From Serinus canaria (Eukaryota > Chordata > Aves > Passeriformes > Fringillidae), in the NCBI RefSeq assembly GCF_022539315.1, contig NC_066323.1, forward strand, positions 17,039,719 to 17,103,718: DNA of 64,000 nucleotides, read 5' to 3'. Positions 47,341 to 60,339 of this stretch are shown piece by piece (position 1 is the stretch's first letter; each line of letters starts with the position of its first letter). The notes under the pieces were generated by a model that did no database searches, was not told where the DNA came from, and saw nothing but the letters and a program-made list of their open reading frames with translations. The position numbers were made by a program, and so were the translations under genes.

Positions 47341-50300
47341 CAACAGCCACCATGGTGATGTGTATGTAACCCTTTTTTTACCCTATATATAGATTGAGAG
47401 GGGGAGCTTGCTCTCAGTTTGCTCTCTCTATACACATACAACACCTGCCTTCTCTCTATTTAGGCAGAAAAATGTTCATTTAATCCATTGAGTAAAAATC
47501 TGGATTTATCTTGATCTAATCCAATCCCTCTGCAGATGTGCTCTGTGATGAATGGACTTGAGATAATACCTTAGCATCATCAGAGTAATTTGTGTTGTGA
47601 AGTCAAAACCCCACTGAGGTCCAGTTTAGATCTTAATTTGAAGGAACATAAAGAATTTGAGCACTGTACAGAACTTGCATTCAGCCTGCCAAGGAAGCAT
47701 ATATAATATTTTTGTATGATTCTGCTAAAGACTATTTTTTCACCTCCATAGCTAAACAAGAAACAAATGGCCATAATTAGAATTTAGTGTATAATTACTG
47801 AAAAAATATGTATAAATAATGTTTCTTTCTTTGCTTGAAGTCCTAAACAGAATGCTTGTGATTACACAGGCCATCAGAGCTCTGCTCTGATATTTTTGTG
47901 ATTATTTTTGATATTTTCTATTTTAATCAAGCATAAAGGTCAATTGATTTAATTTCTGTTGACAGTGGAGATATGGTTCAATTTGCTATTCAGTAAGGTA
48001 TTAAAACATGATAGCATTTCAAGGAGTACCTGCAGCAACAAAATTCCAGGTAAAAGTACATAGTATTGATATTTTTTCATAAGTTTTCTCATTTTGATCA
48101 TATTACATAAATACCAGGGCTTACATGTTGAAATATACAGAAACACTGCAATGATTAATACTGCTGTGTTAATGAGAAGCAAAATGTAGATGCATTTTGG
48201 TTTCCTAAGCAATTGGAGCAAAAAACCCCTAAATTCTCCAGTGACTCAAATACTTCTTGTAATTTGAAACATATTTATCTGGGTAACGTGTTACTGGCAC
48301 ATTTATAATAAATGTCTGGTTATTATTTCAGACAGGCAAGTTTCTGGCTCAATTTCTATTAGAAATTAAAGACCTATCAGTGTTTATGATCTGGGGTATT
48401 TTTCTTCTATACTGGTGATTTAAAATTTCTTTTTAACCTGTATCATTATGGCGAGATCTTCCTTTCTACTTTTCCAAGTAAAATTTGGATTGCTTTAAGT
48501 GGATTTAGAGTTAATATAATTTTTGAGAAGCAAAACCAATATGCACATTTTTAAGTTAGAAAAGATGTGAACACTGAAGCAGCAAAGAGCTGCTCAAGTA
48601 TTTTTCTTCTGGATCAGGGATTTTGGCTTAACATCAGGAATCCTGATACATTTCTGCACTTCTGCAGCCTGAAAAAATGGGAAGGAAATTTCTAGGAGTG
48701 AGCTCTGCTAACTAGCACTGTTGTGAAACAGACTATCTTGTACTTCTGCCCTGGCTGGAATGATGGTTTCATACTTTTATTTCAGTAATTGGATTAAATC
48801 GAGAAAAGCAGAAACACTATTGAGGAGTGCAGTACAAGAGAATGACCTCGTTAGGACAGTTCTGAGCACAACAAAAGCCTCTGCTGCATTGTTGTTTTGT
48901 CAGGTGTTGGATGGCAGGTCCAGGTGAGCAGCTAATGCTGGAAAGATGTCTTTGCACAAATCAATATTTTCTCTGTCACTTGGAAGTATTTGCCTTGGGT
49001 TGTTTTCATAAAGGTTGTGGTAGTTTGCTAGTTCTTCTATTTTTAAGTTAATCTGATCCAATTCAAAAGGGTTTTTTTGACTGTATCTACAATTAAGTTT
49101 TTACCTTGTAGGCATTGCCTTCTGGAAATTGTAGTTTTTCAGTGCATGGAAGAAAATGGAATCTGATGACAAAAATTGCACTGATTTCTCTAAAATTTTT
49201 ATTTTGAGAGGAGTGTGGAAGGGTGCACTGGAAAAGAGGAAGTTTGCTTTGAGAAGCTAATGATTGGGAAGACATGGTCTGTTTATTTATGGAACTTGAA
49301 GTTCAGGAGTCATGACTCAGTATAAGGTTAAGTCAGTTCATCAAAATGTCAATGAAGTACATGGATTTAAGAAATGTCAATTGCTTGTTTTTCATGAAAT
49401 ATAAGAACACAACACTGCTTCAAAAACAGGATATTCATATTTTCTTGACAAGCAGGATTCTGCAACATGTAGAGAAAATGGACCTTTTGGTCTCCAATAT
49501 TTGGGAATGCAACAAGCTAACAAAGCCTCTAGCATGTCCATAGAATTGGAAATTCCAATTCATGAATGAATTCTGTAGCATTACACAGCAGTTGTCCACC
49601 TAGCTTTTGCACATATGTGAAAGGCTGCAGTGCAGAACAGAGCAAGCCACAATTCCAGGTCAAGAGCTGCACAGAAAGGTTGGCTGGAGCTGCAGGAAAT
49701 CCCAAGAAGGAGCCAGGTGTCATCAGTGGAGTTTCTCCAACAGGAATTGTCCACGTGTCTGAATTTGCACAATCATCACTTCCATGAGTTTATCTCACAT
49801 GTAGCAGGGATCACACCAGGACAAAACCACGTTTGAAGGACCAAGATCTCAGCATCTCTCCTGCAGGGTAACCCAGCAATTGCAGCACCATGAATTCCAG
49901 ATGTTGTTCTTTTGGGTTCTGTTCTTCACAGTTGCTGCTGAGTCAGGGCAGGTGAGAATTGCTCCAAGGATTGCTTAGTCTTATGAGTGTGGTTTTATGC
50001 AAGCTACATCAATATCCTTTGAGCAGACAGTTACCTGTTTCAGGTGATGGTTGTGGGCACTTGAGTTCTCTTCTTGCCTAAATCTTTGACAGGATAGCAT
50101 TGTCTCACAAAGTTAGGGGATATCAATGAAGATTCCTACTATTTTTTTTCCTTTTTTTTTCTCTCCTACCAATGACATGCAGCACTTAGCAGGTTCTCTG
50201 CCTTTGTCTCTCTACTGGTTAAGGGTATTTTGATATTCTCCTCAAATAAGAGAAGCATATTTAATATTTGTTAAAGCCTTTGAAGTCTTCAAAGAAGGCT

Positions 50301-52723
50301 ACAAGAAGAACTTGAAATAATACAAATTCAGTTTTAGAGGGATCCAGCATTTTCTGTGCACTACAAAGGGTTATTTTGAAAGCTCGTGGCAGCTCCTGCT
50401 GCTGCCTACAGGGAATGCATTCCACTAAGATCTATGAATGGCTATTGAATTATAAAATGAATTTACAGTGCAAAACTCCATGGGCACATATAGCAGATGC
50501 CTCCTGCCATGTTTCAGGTTGCCAGCCTAAAATAACTTGCACATGCAGGAGTTATTTGAACAGTTACAAAAGAAGGGAAACTTCCAGAAAGCTTGTCTCT
50601 TTCCATCCCTTTCTGTCAACAAAGATGCTGTACAGCATAAAACTTGCAAAATCTGAGGAAAACTGGCAAGAGGTGATCCTTGTTTTTTAATTTTGGGTGC
50701 TGCTGGTAAGGACTGTCTTAGGAGGGTTCATTCACTGACTGGGCTCCCAGTGGGGGATCAGTGTTACCCTCACCTGAAAGTTTCCAAGCCCTTGTAGGTA
50801 AAGCTGCATCTGAAGGGCAGCACAGACCCATCAGTTTGAGCTCATGCCTCAGGCCCAGAATCTCTGGGTGACTCTTGTCAGCCCAGCTGTGGGGAACACT
50901 GCCAGAATGCAATTTTGTGTTGCGTTGTTGCCCTGTGGGGGGAGACCCAAGAGGTGAAAGCATCAAACCACTGAGGGCATTTAGTCCAGGGCCAGACGAA
51001 ATCTACAGGGAGGCAAATCTGAAACGCACAGAGTGGAGATGGGGGTGGAGCACCAGCCACTTTACTGATTTATTGCCAGAATGCTTGCTGATGTGGACCT
51101 GGCCTAGTGGTACCTAATCTGGACAAAATCTAGGACAGTTTGGGAATGGGGATGTGTGACAAATGATGTTCTTGTAAGTGCTGTGTGAATGCAAAGGGTA
51201 CCCAGGAAAGCATCTGAGGAGCTGGTTATTTATTCAGCCTTTCTCCTCCATGACGTCAGTTTTTCAGTAAACAAGATGCTGAGAAAATCACCTCTATTAT
51301 TTATAGGGTGGTGGGGTTTCCACTGTGTGCTCTCACCAGCAAAGGGAGAGTTACAGATTGACTGTATTCTACTGTGGCTCTTCTCCTTTGTACATGTCAG
51401 AGATAAAATGGCTTTTTAAAAACTGGTTACTAAGTAGGTCAGTATTTGTTTCAGGATTGTCATGTGTGGTCTTTAAGGCACTGATTTTCCTTTTGAAAAC
51501 CTCCATTTTTCAGCAATGAAGAGTTCAGCAATGCTGGTTTATATTGGGTCCTTTTTAAAAGCTGCATACTTCAGTGCTAAGGGGATTAGAGTTGAGCACA
51601 CTTTAATGAACACCTGTGAAGAGAGTGAACCTGTTCAAAAGAATAGACATGTTGTGCTTCAAAGTAATCCACAGAGAGAAATATGGAGAGCCATTTAAAA
51701 AGAATACTGTGCATTTTAACTAACTAATCCAGTTAAAAGAATGAATTTTCAATGCCCAGAAAGGCAAAATACAAGAGGGAGCAGAGGAGAAGGGCTGTGT
51801 TACACAGTTATATCTTTCCCTGCTACATTTTTTGTTCTTAATCCTAATAAAAGAATATTTTAAGCCACCTACCTGAAACAGATATTCAGGGTGCAATTTC
51901 TGTAGGGTTTCTCTATGGCAATGGGATTATACACATTTAATGGGTGTCAGTTGTACATTCCCTGTGATTTTTAGCTAATAGTTGTTCTGATCCCTCAGGA
52001 AATGAGAAACTTTTGAGCGAGGATGTAATGATCACATTTACTAAGGGAGAAGTAATAGAATTTTTGCTGACTGATTATTTTATCACCATTAATGTTTCTT
52101 TAGGATGGCAATGAACATGTTGGAATATTCAGCTGATGAAATGTTTTATGATAAAGACTGAGCCAGTCTTTTGCAGAACTGAATTTGTGACCTGGCAATG
52201 GCTTTAGAAGGCTCCCCAAGATGGCAACAGTGAGGTACTCAATGCCAGCAACAAATGCTGAAGGGAAGGTCTTTAGCTGCTTTTCTAGATTAGTTTTTTG
52301 TGCTGAATGTCTTTTGTGTGAGACACAAACAGAACCTTATGTGCCTGGGCAATGCTTCTGGAAAGGGCCCATCTGCTGTGGTAGGAAGACCAATAATAAG
52401 AGTGTGTTTTTCAAGATTTTTTGTTTTTAATTAGATGTCCTGTAACAGCTCTGTTTTTCAAACGGCCATTCATTTTTTATGCTGATGCACCAAAACTTTT
52501 CCTGGAGTGGGACTTCTTCCCAGATGTTATGATTGAAATCATACATCTTCTTGGCTTCCCGAAATAACTTTTTGTATGGAAGGTATTCTGTGTCCTCAAG
52601 CATTATGACTGTGCACAGAGATCAAATCAGTACAAGTATAAAAAAAAATGAAATTTTGCCCATTGCAACCCTTACTGTCTCAGCCTTGTGAAACACTTTA
52701 TAAACTTTAGGCCTTCTTTGAAG
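47341..52723. other. AT-rich noncoding interval
   Basis: No supportable gene. A pyrimidine-rich stretch with 'ctatatatagattgagagg' near 47382-47402 looks TATA-like but has no delimited element around it. A perfect 9-bp-arm palindrome (gaattggaa/ttccaattc) lies near 49544-49562. Confidence 0.45.
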
Positions 52724-53139
52724 TGTGTGGTGTTTGTGAGGTCCCCAGGATGAGGTGAGAAATGAGGAATCTGACTCCATGTTCTCAGAAGGCTGATTTA
52801 TTTTTTTATGATATTCTATTAAAGAATGCTATACTAAAACTGGACTAAAGAACAAGAAAGGATACAGACAGAAGGCTTAACAAGAATGAATAATAAAACC
52901 TGGTGACTGACTCAGAGTCTGACACAAATGATGGTGATTGGTCATTAAGTTAAAGCAAGTCACATGAGACCAATCAAACATGCACCTGTAGGTAAACAAT
53001 GTCCAGGCCACATTCCAAAGCAGCAAACACAGGAGATGTGAAACAGATAATTATTATTTACATTTTTCTCTGAGGCTTCTCAGCCTCCCAGGAGAAGAAA
53101 TCCCAGTGAAGGGATGTTTCAGAAAATATCACGGTGACA
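52724..53139 (-). mobile_element. Solo LTR of a passerine endogenous retrovirus
   Basis: Read on the minus strand the 416-bp unit begins TGTCACCGTG and ends CACCACACA, the TG...CA ends of a long terminal repeat. The same 4 bases, GAAG, flank it at 52720-52723 and 53140-53143, consistent with a target-site duplication. Minus-strand AATAAA lies at 52797-52802 (plus strand TTTATT), near the 3' end as in LTRs, with a CCAATCA box in the same orientation at 52935-52941. The internal text (gaggcttctcagcctccc, aggaatctgactccatgttc) is one I remember as an abundant passerine LTR family. No gag, pol or env sequence adjoins it, so it is a solo LTR. Family name not assigned. Confidence 0.85.
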
Positions 53140-55440
53140 GAAGGGAGCACTGTTCTCTCCTTTTTAAATACAGGGAAAAGGAGCTGAGACTTAAATAAAT
53201 GAGCTAGGCTGGAGTTGAAGGTTGACTCCATTTCCACACAAGGCCAAGGGGACTGGAGCTCCCTCTTTTGTATTTGAATGCACAGCAGAGGGGGGAATGT
53301 GCAGGGGAAGGCAGTTTCAGATCCGAGTGTGATTCCAAGCCCCTGTAATTCAGTGCAAGTTGTTTTGTTTGACAAATGCTCCAGGAGTAAGGGATTGGAG
53401 TGGGGATGTTCCCCCTTGCCCTCACCCCAGGGTGTTCCAGGTGAGACTGTGCCCAGGGAAGGCCATGAGGGTGCTGTGCCCCTGCAAGAGCCCTGCAGGA
53501 CTCTGCTTCTCTTGGGCATCAGCCCAGGCTGGAGCCTCCCTGGCCCAGCCACAGAACAAGAAGGTTCCTTGGGTTAGTGCTCCAGTGCTGAGTTTGAAAG
53601 AAGAGTTTTGAAGGTCTTTATTGCCTACAGGGTCTATGCCTTTAATGCTGCAGAGTGAAAACATTGAGGCACCTCTTGAGTCTGGAGACCTCGGTGTGTC
53701 CTAGCATCCCTCTCAAAGGCAATTTCTGCTGTGAGGACTAACTCATTAAAAAGTGTGTTTAGACCAATTCAAGGGCAGGTTTTCTCTTATTGTCAGGTTT
53801 CTAAGCTGTTCTGATGAGACCCAGCTCACCAGACCCAGAAACAAAAGATCAGTGTAATCAAAAAATGTGTAAAATGAAGGGAATGAAAGTTTCTTCTTAA
53901 ATTGCATGGAATCAGCTTAAAATGGACCTAAAATAAGTAGGATTTCAGTGAAGTACAAAAGATCAAGCCTTAGAAAAAATTGTCAGGTAATTTTAGGAAA
54001 TCCTCTTTGCTCCTTTTGCTGGTGATGAGACTGCTCTGGAAGCTCAGATCACTGCTGTTTCAGAACACGCATCTCTTTATCTGTACAGCTGATCTTCCTC
54101 TCAGGAAATCACAGCTGAGCAACCTGCAGTGGTTTGAGACTACAAACCTGTAGTGGTTTGTGACTGGAAGTGTCCCCTGGAATAATAAAACTGATCTCAA
54201 AGGCAATGTGAGATTTTCTTGATAACTTTGTTGATCCTTTGAAAACTCAGTTCTACTAAATATGGGGGAAGAGATTCTTTTTCTGAGGTAAAGATGTAGC
54301 TTCTATTAGACACTGACTGTTTTATTTAAAAAGAGGGGGAAAAAGTTATTTTTTAAAAGGATGTAAATAGCTTAGTTTTCCAAAAATGGGGAAAAGAGTG
54401 GACTTTGTTGTTACTGGGGAAGAAAATCACCAATATGACTTAAAACCTTTCCAGGAGAGGAAGAATTCTTTGCAGCATATTATGGGGGGTTTGGTTGGTA
54501 GTGAGCAATGCCAGGGGCACAGGGATGGTCCTGCTTCATTTCCAGTTATCCCCTCGTGTCCCCTGAGCTGAGCTGGTGTCCCAGGTGCTCTGGCCCTGCC
54601 CAGCTGTGGGGTGCAGCCCATGCAAAGCACCCAGAGGCAGCACAGGAGGCCCTGGTGGGTCAGGCAGGGCCATCAGGAAATGAATCTGAATCTTGGCTGT
54701 GTTGCAGAGATGAATTGCTACTGCTGAATGGCAGGGGCAGGGTGATTAGCAGCTTCAGTAGGGGGGGTTAGCAAACTTCATCAGGGCTGGGAGCTGTTTG
54801 TGCTTGGTTTGGAAGCAAAGCAGAGGTTTGTGTACTCGTGTATTCAAGAGCATATTTTGTGCAAACCTGTGAGGTGGTGAACTAGGCTTCATGAGCTGTG
54901 CATTTGGGGAGTGCAGCACCTGAGGAGAGCAGCATGTGCTGCCTCCTGTGACACTATTGCAGAGAGGCTGCTCTGGAGAGCAGACAGGTAAAATCCCAAA
55001 GGGTCCCCTGTCCCTCCTGCTGGAAGAGGTGTCATTCCTGTAAGGCTGCTTTGTGCTTCAGTCAGTGCTCTATTAATTTTCCCAGCTAAAAAAAAAGTCT
55101 TAATCAAAGTACTGTAAAATTCAATATATGTTAATAAAATCTTTTAAGATTTTAGCTAATGGGCATTAGTTAATGGGCAAATGGGAGAAGAGGCTGCTTG
55201 ATGTGGATTCTGGGGATGGTTTTGGTGCAGAAGGGTGCACAGCAACAATGGCGTTTTGTGGCTGCAGTAGGGAATATTTAGAATTGTTGCATGGTGGGGA
55301 GGTAAGCTTCTCAAATATTTTATTTTCCCACATAATTTTGAAAGTCAGTCTCTAAATGAACAGGTACAGGGGAGAGAGATGGGGAACAAGGAGGGGAAGA
55401 GGCAGAGGAGAGAGCGTTCTTGAGCTGCTTTTCCCATTGC
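53140..55440. other. Noncoding interval between LTR and CpG island
   Basis: A GC-richer patch at about 53270-53580 contains open frames on both strands; one minus frame (53058-53552, 164 codons) runs into the end of the LTR, which argues against a real gene. The 54.5-54.7 kb patch is similar. A 14-bp duplication (tagctaatgggcat/tagttaatgggcaa) lies near 55152-55180. Confidence 0.45.
54121..54168 (+). repeat. Two-copy 24-bp tandem duplication
   Basis: Units 54121-54144 and 54145-54168 share aacctg(c/t)agtggtttg; I count 20 of 24 matches. Noncoding. Confidence 0.7.
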
Positions 55441-56310
55441 TCCCGTGTGTAGGGGAAAGGCAGGCGGTAACCGAGGCGGAATGGCCAGAGAGGCCCGGGA
55501 GGAGCCCCCGGGAGCGGTCGGGGCTGCGGGGCCGCGGAGCGCGGGCAGGGGGCAGCGTCGGGCCGGGAACGGGGATCCAGGGAACCGCTGTCTGTCCTCC
55601 GGAAATCCTGCACGAGAGGGAAATTGAATGTCTGGGAGCAGCTCCGGCTGTAGGCTTTACTGTTGGTGCTGGAAAATGCCTTGTGTCTGCACGGGGAGCT
55701 TTCTCCCGAGCATGGGCTCCTCCGTGCTCGCTGTGAGGGCGGGTTTGCGGAGGGCTGGGCCCTGGGACCTGCTTCTGGTGGGGCTTTGGGCGGTCACTTT
55801 GGGATGGCTGGAGCCCTCCCGGGCTTTGGCTCTGAGCAGCCGGGGAGCGCAGGGATCGAGGTGTCACACAGGTTACAGGTGTCATTCCCATCTCCCGAAG
55901 GACTGCCGGGTGCCAGCCGGGGTTGTACTGTGCCATAGGATTGGGGTCACACAGGTTACAGGTGTGATTCCCACCTCCCGAGGTGCCAGCCCGGGTTTGT
56001 CCCTGCACTCGGAGCAGTCGGGCTGTGCAGGGACAGGGCTCTCACGCAGGTTACAGGTGTGGTTCCCATCTCCCGAGGTGCCAGCCCGGGTTTGTCCCTG
56101 TGCTAGGAGCAGTCGGGCTGTGCAGGGATTGAGGTGTCACACAGGTTACAGGTGTGATTCCCACCTCCCGAGGGATGCCGGGTGCCAGCCCGGTTCTGTC
56201 CGTGCCCACCCTCCCGCAGCCGTGGGATGTGTCACGGCTCCGCCGGGCTCGGCACGGCCGTGCGGGCCGGGGCTGCGCTCTGCCGGTGCCGCTCCGTGCT
56301 CAGCGAGGCT
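55441..56310. promoter_or_regulatory. CpG island (candidate promoter without a recognised gene)
   Basis: Dense CpG contrasts sharply with CpG-poor surroundings. About 20 CpGs fall in 55441-55620 alone (clusters such as gccgcggagcgcggg and cagcgtcgggccgg), and moderate density continues to about 56300. Such islands usually mark promoters or first exons in vertebrates. Long open frames cross it on both strands (239 codons at 55628-56347 plus, 218 codons at 55352-56008 minus), but they follow the tandem repeat and GC bias and resemble no protein. Transcription direction cannot be told. The right half is a minisatellite, which could by itself raise CpG counts; the left part, 55441-55620, is not repetitive and is the better promoter candidate. 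Confidence 0.6.
55850..56205 (+). repeat. Four-copy GC-rich minisatellite, unit 95 bp
   Basis: The marker ggttacaggtgt recurs at 55871, 55954, 56049 and 56144, giving spacings of 83, 95 and 95 bases. Each unit continues with 'ttcccacctcccgaggtgcc' or a close variant, then 'agcccgggtttgtccctg' and, in the full units, 'gagcagtcgggctgtgcagg'. The first unit is shorter and more divergent, and the last is incomplete. The array lies inside the CpG island. Open frames here translate the repeat. Confidence 0.9.
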
Positions 56311-56408
56311 GCAGCTAATAAATGGGAGCAAAAGGATTGCACTCTGAGCCTTGCGGCGTTCCTGGGAGCGTTCTTTACATTGCCACTGGGTCCTATGCTA
56401 TTTTTTAA

Positions 56409-56429
56409 TTTTTTTTTTTTTTTTTTTTT
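56409..56429 (+). repeat. T21 homopolymer
   Basis: Twenty-one consecutive T a short distance right of the CpG island; if read on the minus strand this is A21. There is no adjacent retroposed gene copy that would make it a poly(A) tail. Confidence 0.85.
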
Positions 56430-59400
56430 GTAAGCTGGGCGACACTATGGTGATTCAGGGCTGTGGTTCAGACCCCAGCATAAAGGAAAGCCATGTAGCT
56501 ATTGTGATTAACTGACTAGAGTGGAATCCTTACCAACCAGGAAATCTCTAATTATTCTACCTACACGTCTATCATAAAAGAAGCCACTTGTTTTCACTTC
56601 TCTTCTTTACTGTAGTTAAATTTTCTGGTACTGCTATCCCCTTATTTTTGCCAAGATAAGTGAAGCAAAGACATCCTTGTGGCTCTTGCCTTCATATATA
56701 ACAGCTTGGAGATTTTTTTCAATGGAAATTTCCAATACTCTTTACTTTACATACACATAGTTACTTTTTAGGGATTCTGCCACTGCACGCTTTTCAATTT
56801 ATTTATTTTTATTATTAACTTATTAAAGAGTAAGGAGATATTTTCCAGGCTGCTGCTAGTAAATTCTGTTGGAAATGAAGGAAGATGCTGGAGGAAGAAA
56901 CTTTGATGTAATGTGCATGTTTTGCCATACTTGGGGGATTGAAAGGAGAGGGCTCTGCTGTTTGTTAATACAGCAAGTGTCTCACAGGTGACTGTTTTGC
57001 AAACATGATAAAGTTGATTTATTATGTAAAACATGAAGTATTTTGTTGTTTGACTGCAGGTGTTCAGAGTTTGTGAGACCTCATGTAAGAATTGAGGAGA
57101 ATACATCCTGAAAAGTTGGTGTAAGGTGAATTCTTTTATCTATGTAGGAAAATACAGACTTAAAGGAGGGAAGAGCTTTGTGTGCTGCAGAAATCAGGCT
57201 GTCCTCAGACTATAGGAGTTCCTATAGGGTAAAAGTGGAGAAAAACCAGTGTAATGGTGGTTTGGGCAGAAGGTCCCAGAATATATTATGCTCTTTCAGC
57301 TCAGAAAGCTGAAATGAACTTTTCAACTGGTCCTGTGGACTCACTGAGTATAGGACACCCACAGCAGAGTTTAGCCACAAGTCTTCAGCCTTAAACAGGT
57401 TTAAGCAGAAGTTTCTTTGCTCCTTCAATGTAAAGAGGAACTCTGACCAAGCCAGGATCTGGCTAAAACTGGTAAGGCAGGATCTGGGTCAACAATTATG
57501 TGCTTCAATTCAGCACCTAACCTGCAACTACTGGATAGTCTGGAAGAATTGGGAACTGACTTGGTGAAAATACGAGGGCTTGGTGTGCAGGGAATGGTGC
57601 AAAATGAAGGCTCACCTCATTGCTCATGTGCCTTGCAAAGCCCTGGCGTGCACCTAAGTACAGCAGCTGTGCCACACTCAAATCTGTCTTTAGCCTGAGT
57701 TCTTTCAGGCTTAGGCATGGCAAAGTATTAGTGACCAGTGATGCTGCTTGATGAAAATGAAATTTTAGTTATTAGGTGCTGGATTTGTTCTTCTGGGCCT
57801 TTGTGAATGTATATGGTGTCTTTAACAGTCAAGTGTCCTCAGTAGTTGCAAAACTGCCTGTAACAGTCAGGCTTTTCTGTAAGATAAAGCAAAATTTCTT
57901 AAGTTACTTTGCAATCCAATGGCCTCAAAATGGTGTTAAGGAACTGGCTTTGTGCTAGTAATTGACTTTTTGTTTCATTAGATATCATTAATTTCAGCGT
58001 TGTCAATAAATTCTGAAAAAACTACCTTGAGCAGAAGCTTAGCTGAAGTAAAACAGATATCAGGAACAATTTGGTTGTAAATTGGATTTCCAGCTTTCAT
58101 GGCTGAAGTTTAGGCTCTTCTAAACAATATATCTGGTCTCTCTTTATTTTGCTCTGTCAATAAGATAAGCCCAAGCCATGTTACACTTGGTGCTCTCTGG
58201 GACAATGAGAGTCCTGATGCAGAATCATCAAGCCAAGTGCACAAAGAGAGGAATACCTGGATTTTCTTTCTGCCAGTGAACTTAATCCCTAGATGCTCTG
58301 TTATCTTCCTGAAGGAAAACAGCAAAAGGTTGTTGGTTTAACACCCAGGAGTCAGGTCTGATGGTGATGGGAGATGCAGTTTTACAGGTTGCCTGTCATT
58401 TAGATTTGTTCTACTGACTTTGGTCCAAGCCTTCCCTCATGATTTATCTCTGCTCACACCTAAACTTGGAAAAGGCTGGCAGAGCTGACCAGTGTGCCCA
58501 AGCCAGCTTGGTGGAGAACCTTTATCTTCCCCAGGAGACCAGCACCACCACATCTGCTGCACTGCCTGCAGTGCTTGACTCCCAGCGAGTGCTTCTTGTC
58601 AGCAGAGCAGCTCCTTGGCTGCCTTAGTTAAGGCTAATTTAGCTGGCACACATTTCTGATTTTTGGAAACTGAAAACAACCCTTTAGGCTGTTAATGGAC
58701 ACTTTTTGCAAACAGAGGGAAATGCAGACATGATTTTTAGCTGGAGGAATCGCCCTGTAGTTTTAGAGGAGAATATTAGAGGAGCATGATTTCCCAAATG
58801 TATTGCACAACAATACACTAATTCTTTGTGTGTCTCCGGAGGCCTCAGCCCAAAGGTAGCTGAAATTCTATACCATAATTGCATTCTTTCAAAATTGCAG
58901 CTATAAGAGGCCATAGTTGTTTCCAGAGAAATGTTAAAAATGGGATGTGCATTTTTCTCTGCATACGTTGCATATGTTAGCATTCACTTATAGATTACTT
59001 CATTAACCTTTGCTCTTCAGAAGCCTTGGAAAGAAAAAAATACTTGAAGGAAAAATAGATTGGGAGAGCAGGCTGAAGGGATTTCATCAAAGGTCAAAAT
59101 CCAGCAAGTTGGCTCTCCCTGCCCCCTCCCTCAACTACACAGCTTCTGCTCCTGTCTCCACAGTGAAACAAATAAGTCTTGCAGGTGCTGAAGAAGCAGA
59201 GATTATTTTGGTGCTTATTCCTGGTGTGTGGTTTTAACTATGTTACAATGCTCTTTCATGATTTGCTTATTCAGGATTTTTCTTTTTCTTGAATGGAAGC
59301 TATAGTAACAAGCAAAAAATAAACAATGCAAACCAAAAATCCAGATAAAAGTTAGTTTTTTTGTGCACTCTTTTGTTTTAAAGACAGCAGAACAATTACC

Positions 59401-59787
59401 TGAGTGACTTGGCCCGAGATGCCTCTGGCATCGACAGCTTTTCAATACACCTGGTTTTAATTTAGCTGGTTTTTCTTTTATTTATTTCTATTACCTATTT
59501 TTGGTGTCCACATGGTGACAATAATATACTGAAAGTAGCTAAACTCACTCTATATTCTGGATTCAATTTGAAAAGTGACTTCTCATGGCCAAGTCATAAA
59601 GCTTTGAAATATGGGATCATAATAGAAATGCTGACAGTATCTTCACAGTGTCTGCAGTAGTGGGTGTTTCTCTAATATAAACAAATTGTGTTATTGGACT
59701 CTTTTCCCCTCCCTGCTTTCAATCCAAGGTGGTTTTATCACTCATTAGCCTCAAAACCATCATCTTTTTTGCTTAACCCACAACAGG

Positions 59788-59810
59788 GTTTGTTTGTTTT
59801 GTTTTGTTTT
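59788..59810 (+). repeat. TTTG/TTTTG microsatellite
   Basis: Short array of TTTG and TTTTG units; simple repeat. Confidence 0.7.
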
Positions 59811-60339
59811 CCTCTTTGAATCTGGAGTGGAACAGGACAGGCAGGAAAAATTCAGGTTGTAGCTTATCCAGACGACTTCCCTGCTGTCTGCTATTATGTA
59901 CTTATGTTTAGTAAGTGTGTAAATAGACACTTTGAATCTAAGCCTTGAAGGAGACAATATTTAAGGAAAGCGTCATGACAGCGTAATTAAAAGGGTGAAC
60001 ATTTTAAGATGCCGTGTTTCTAGTCTATTTTATTGATAGAAATTAAGCCTTTTTTCCATAAAGGAATAACAAAAACCTCTGTAGCTTGTTTAGCTGATAC
60101 CCAGGGAAGGGCTTACCCATGACATGAATTCAAAGCTCTCTCTGTAAAACCCATATTTCGGGCTGCAGTTGCCTGGAGAGATGAAGGTGGAGGGAGCACA
60201 TCCTCTTCTGTGTGGGTGAGGATGCTGGGGCTGCCCACAGGCTCCTCCAGGAACACTGCTGGTACAAAGCAGGAGAGGACAGAGGTGAGGAGCAGCACTG
60301 ATGTGCAGACAGGCAAGGGCGATGCCTGAGCTGCCTCCT

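Larger units (their letters stand above)
56311..60339. other. AT-rich noncoding interval
   Basis: Begins with a long T run and then holds no recognisable gene, RNA or interspersed repeat. Open frames at 56768-57106, 57498-57723 and 58684-58983 are short, mostly minus-strand, and have no family features. Confidence 0.45.

Noticed and set aside
47341..47460. TATA-like stretch followed by pyrimidine-rich repeats, suspected LTR core
   Set aside because: No TG...CA ends, flanking duplication or poly(A) arrangement could be defined around it.
53058..53552. 164-codon minus-strand frame
   Set aside because: Its C-terminal end is translated from the solo LTR and the rest is a chance frame in GC-rich sequence.
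55628..56347. 239-codon plus frame, with a 218-codon minus frame opposite it
   Set aside because: Both lie in the CpG island and largely translate the 95-bp minisatellite. GC-rich DNA lacks stop codons, and neither product resembles a known protein.
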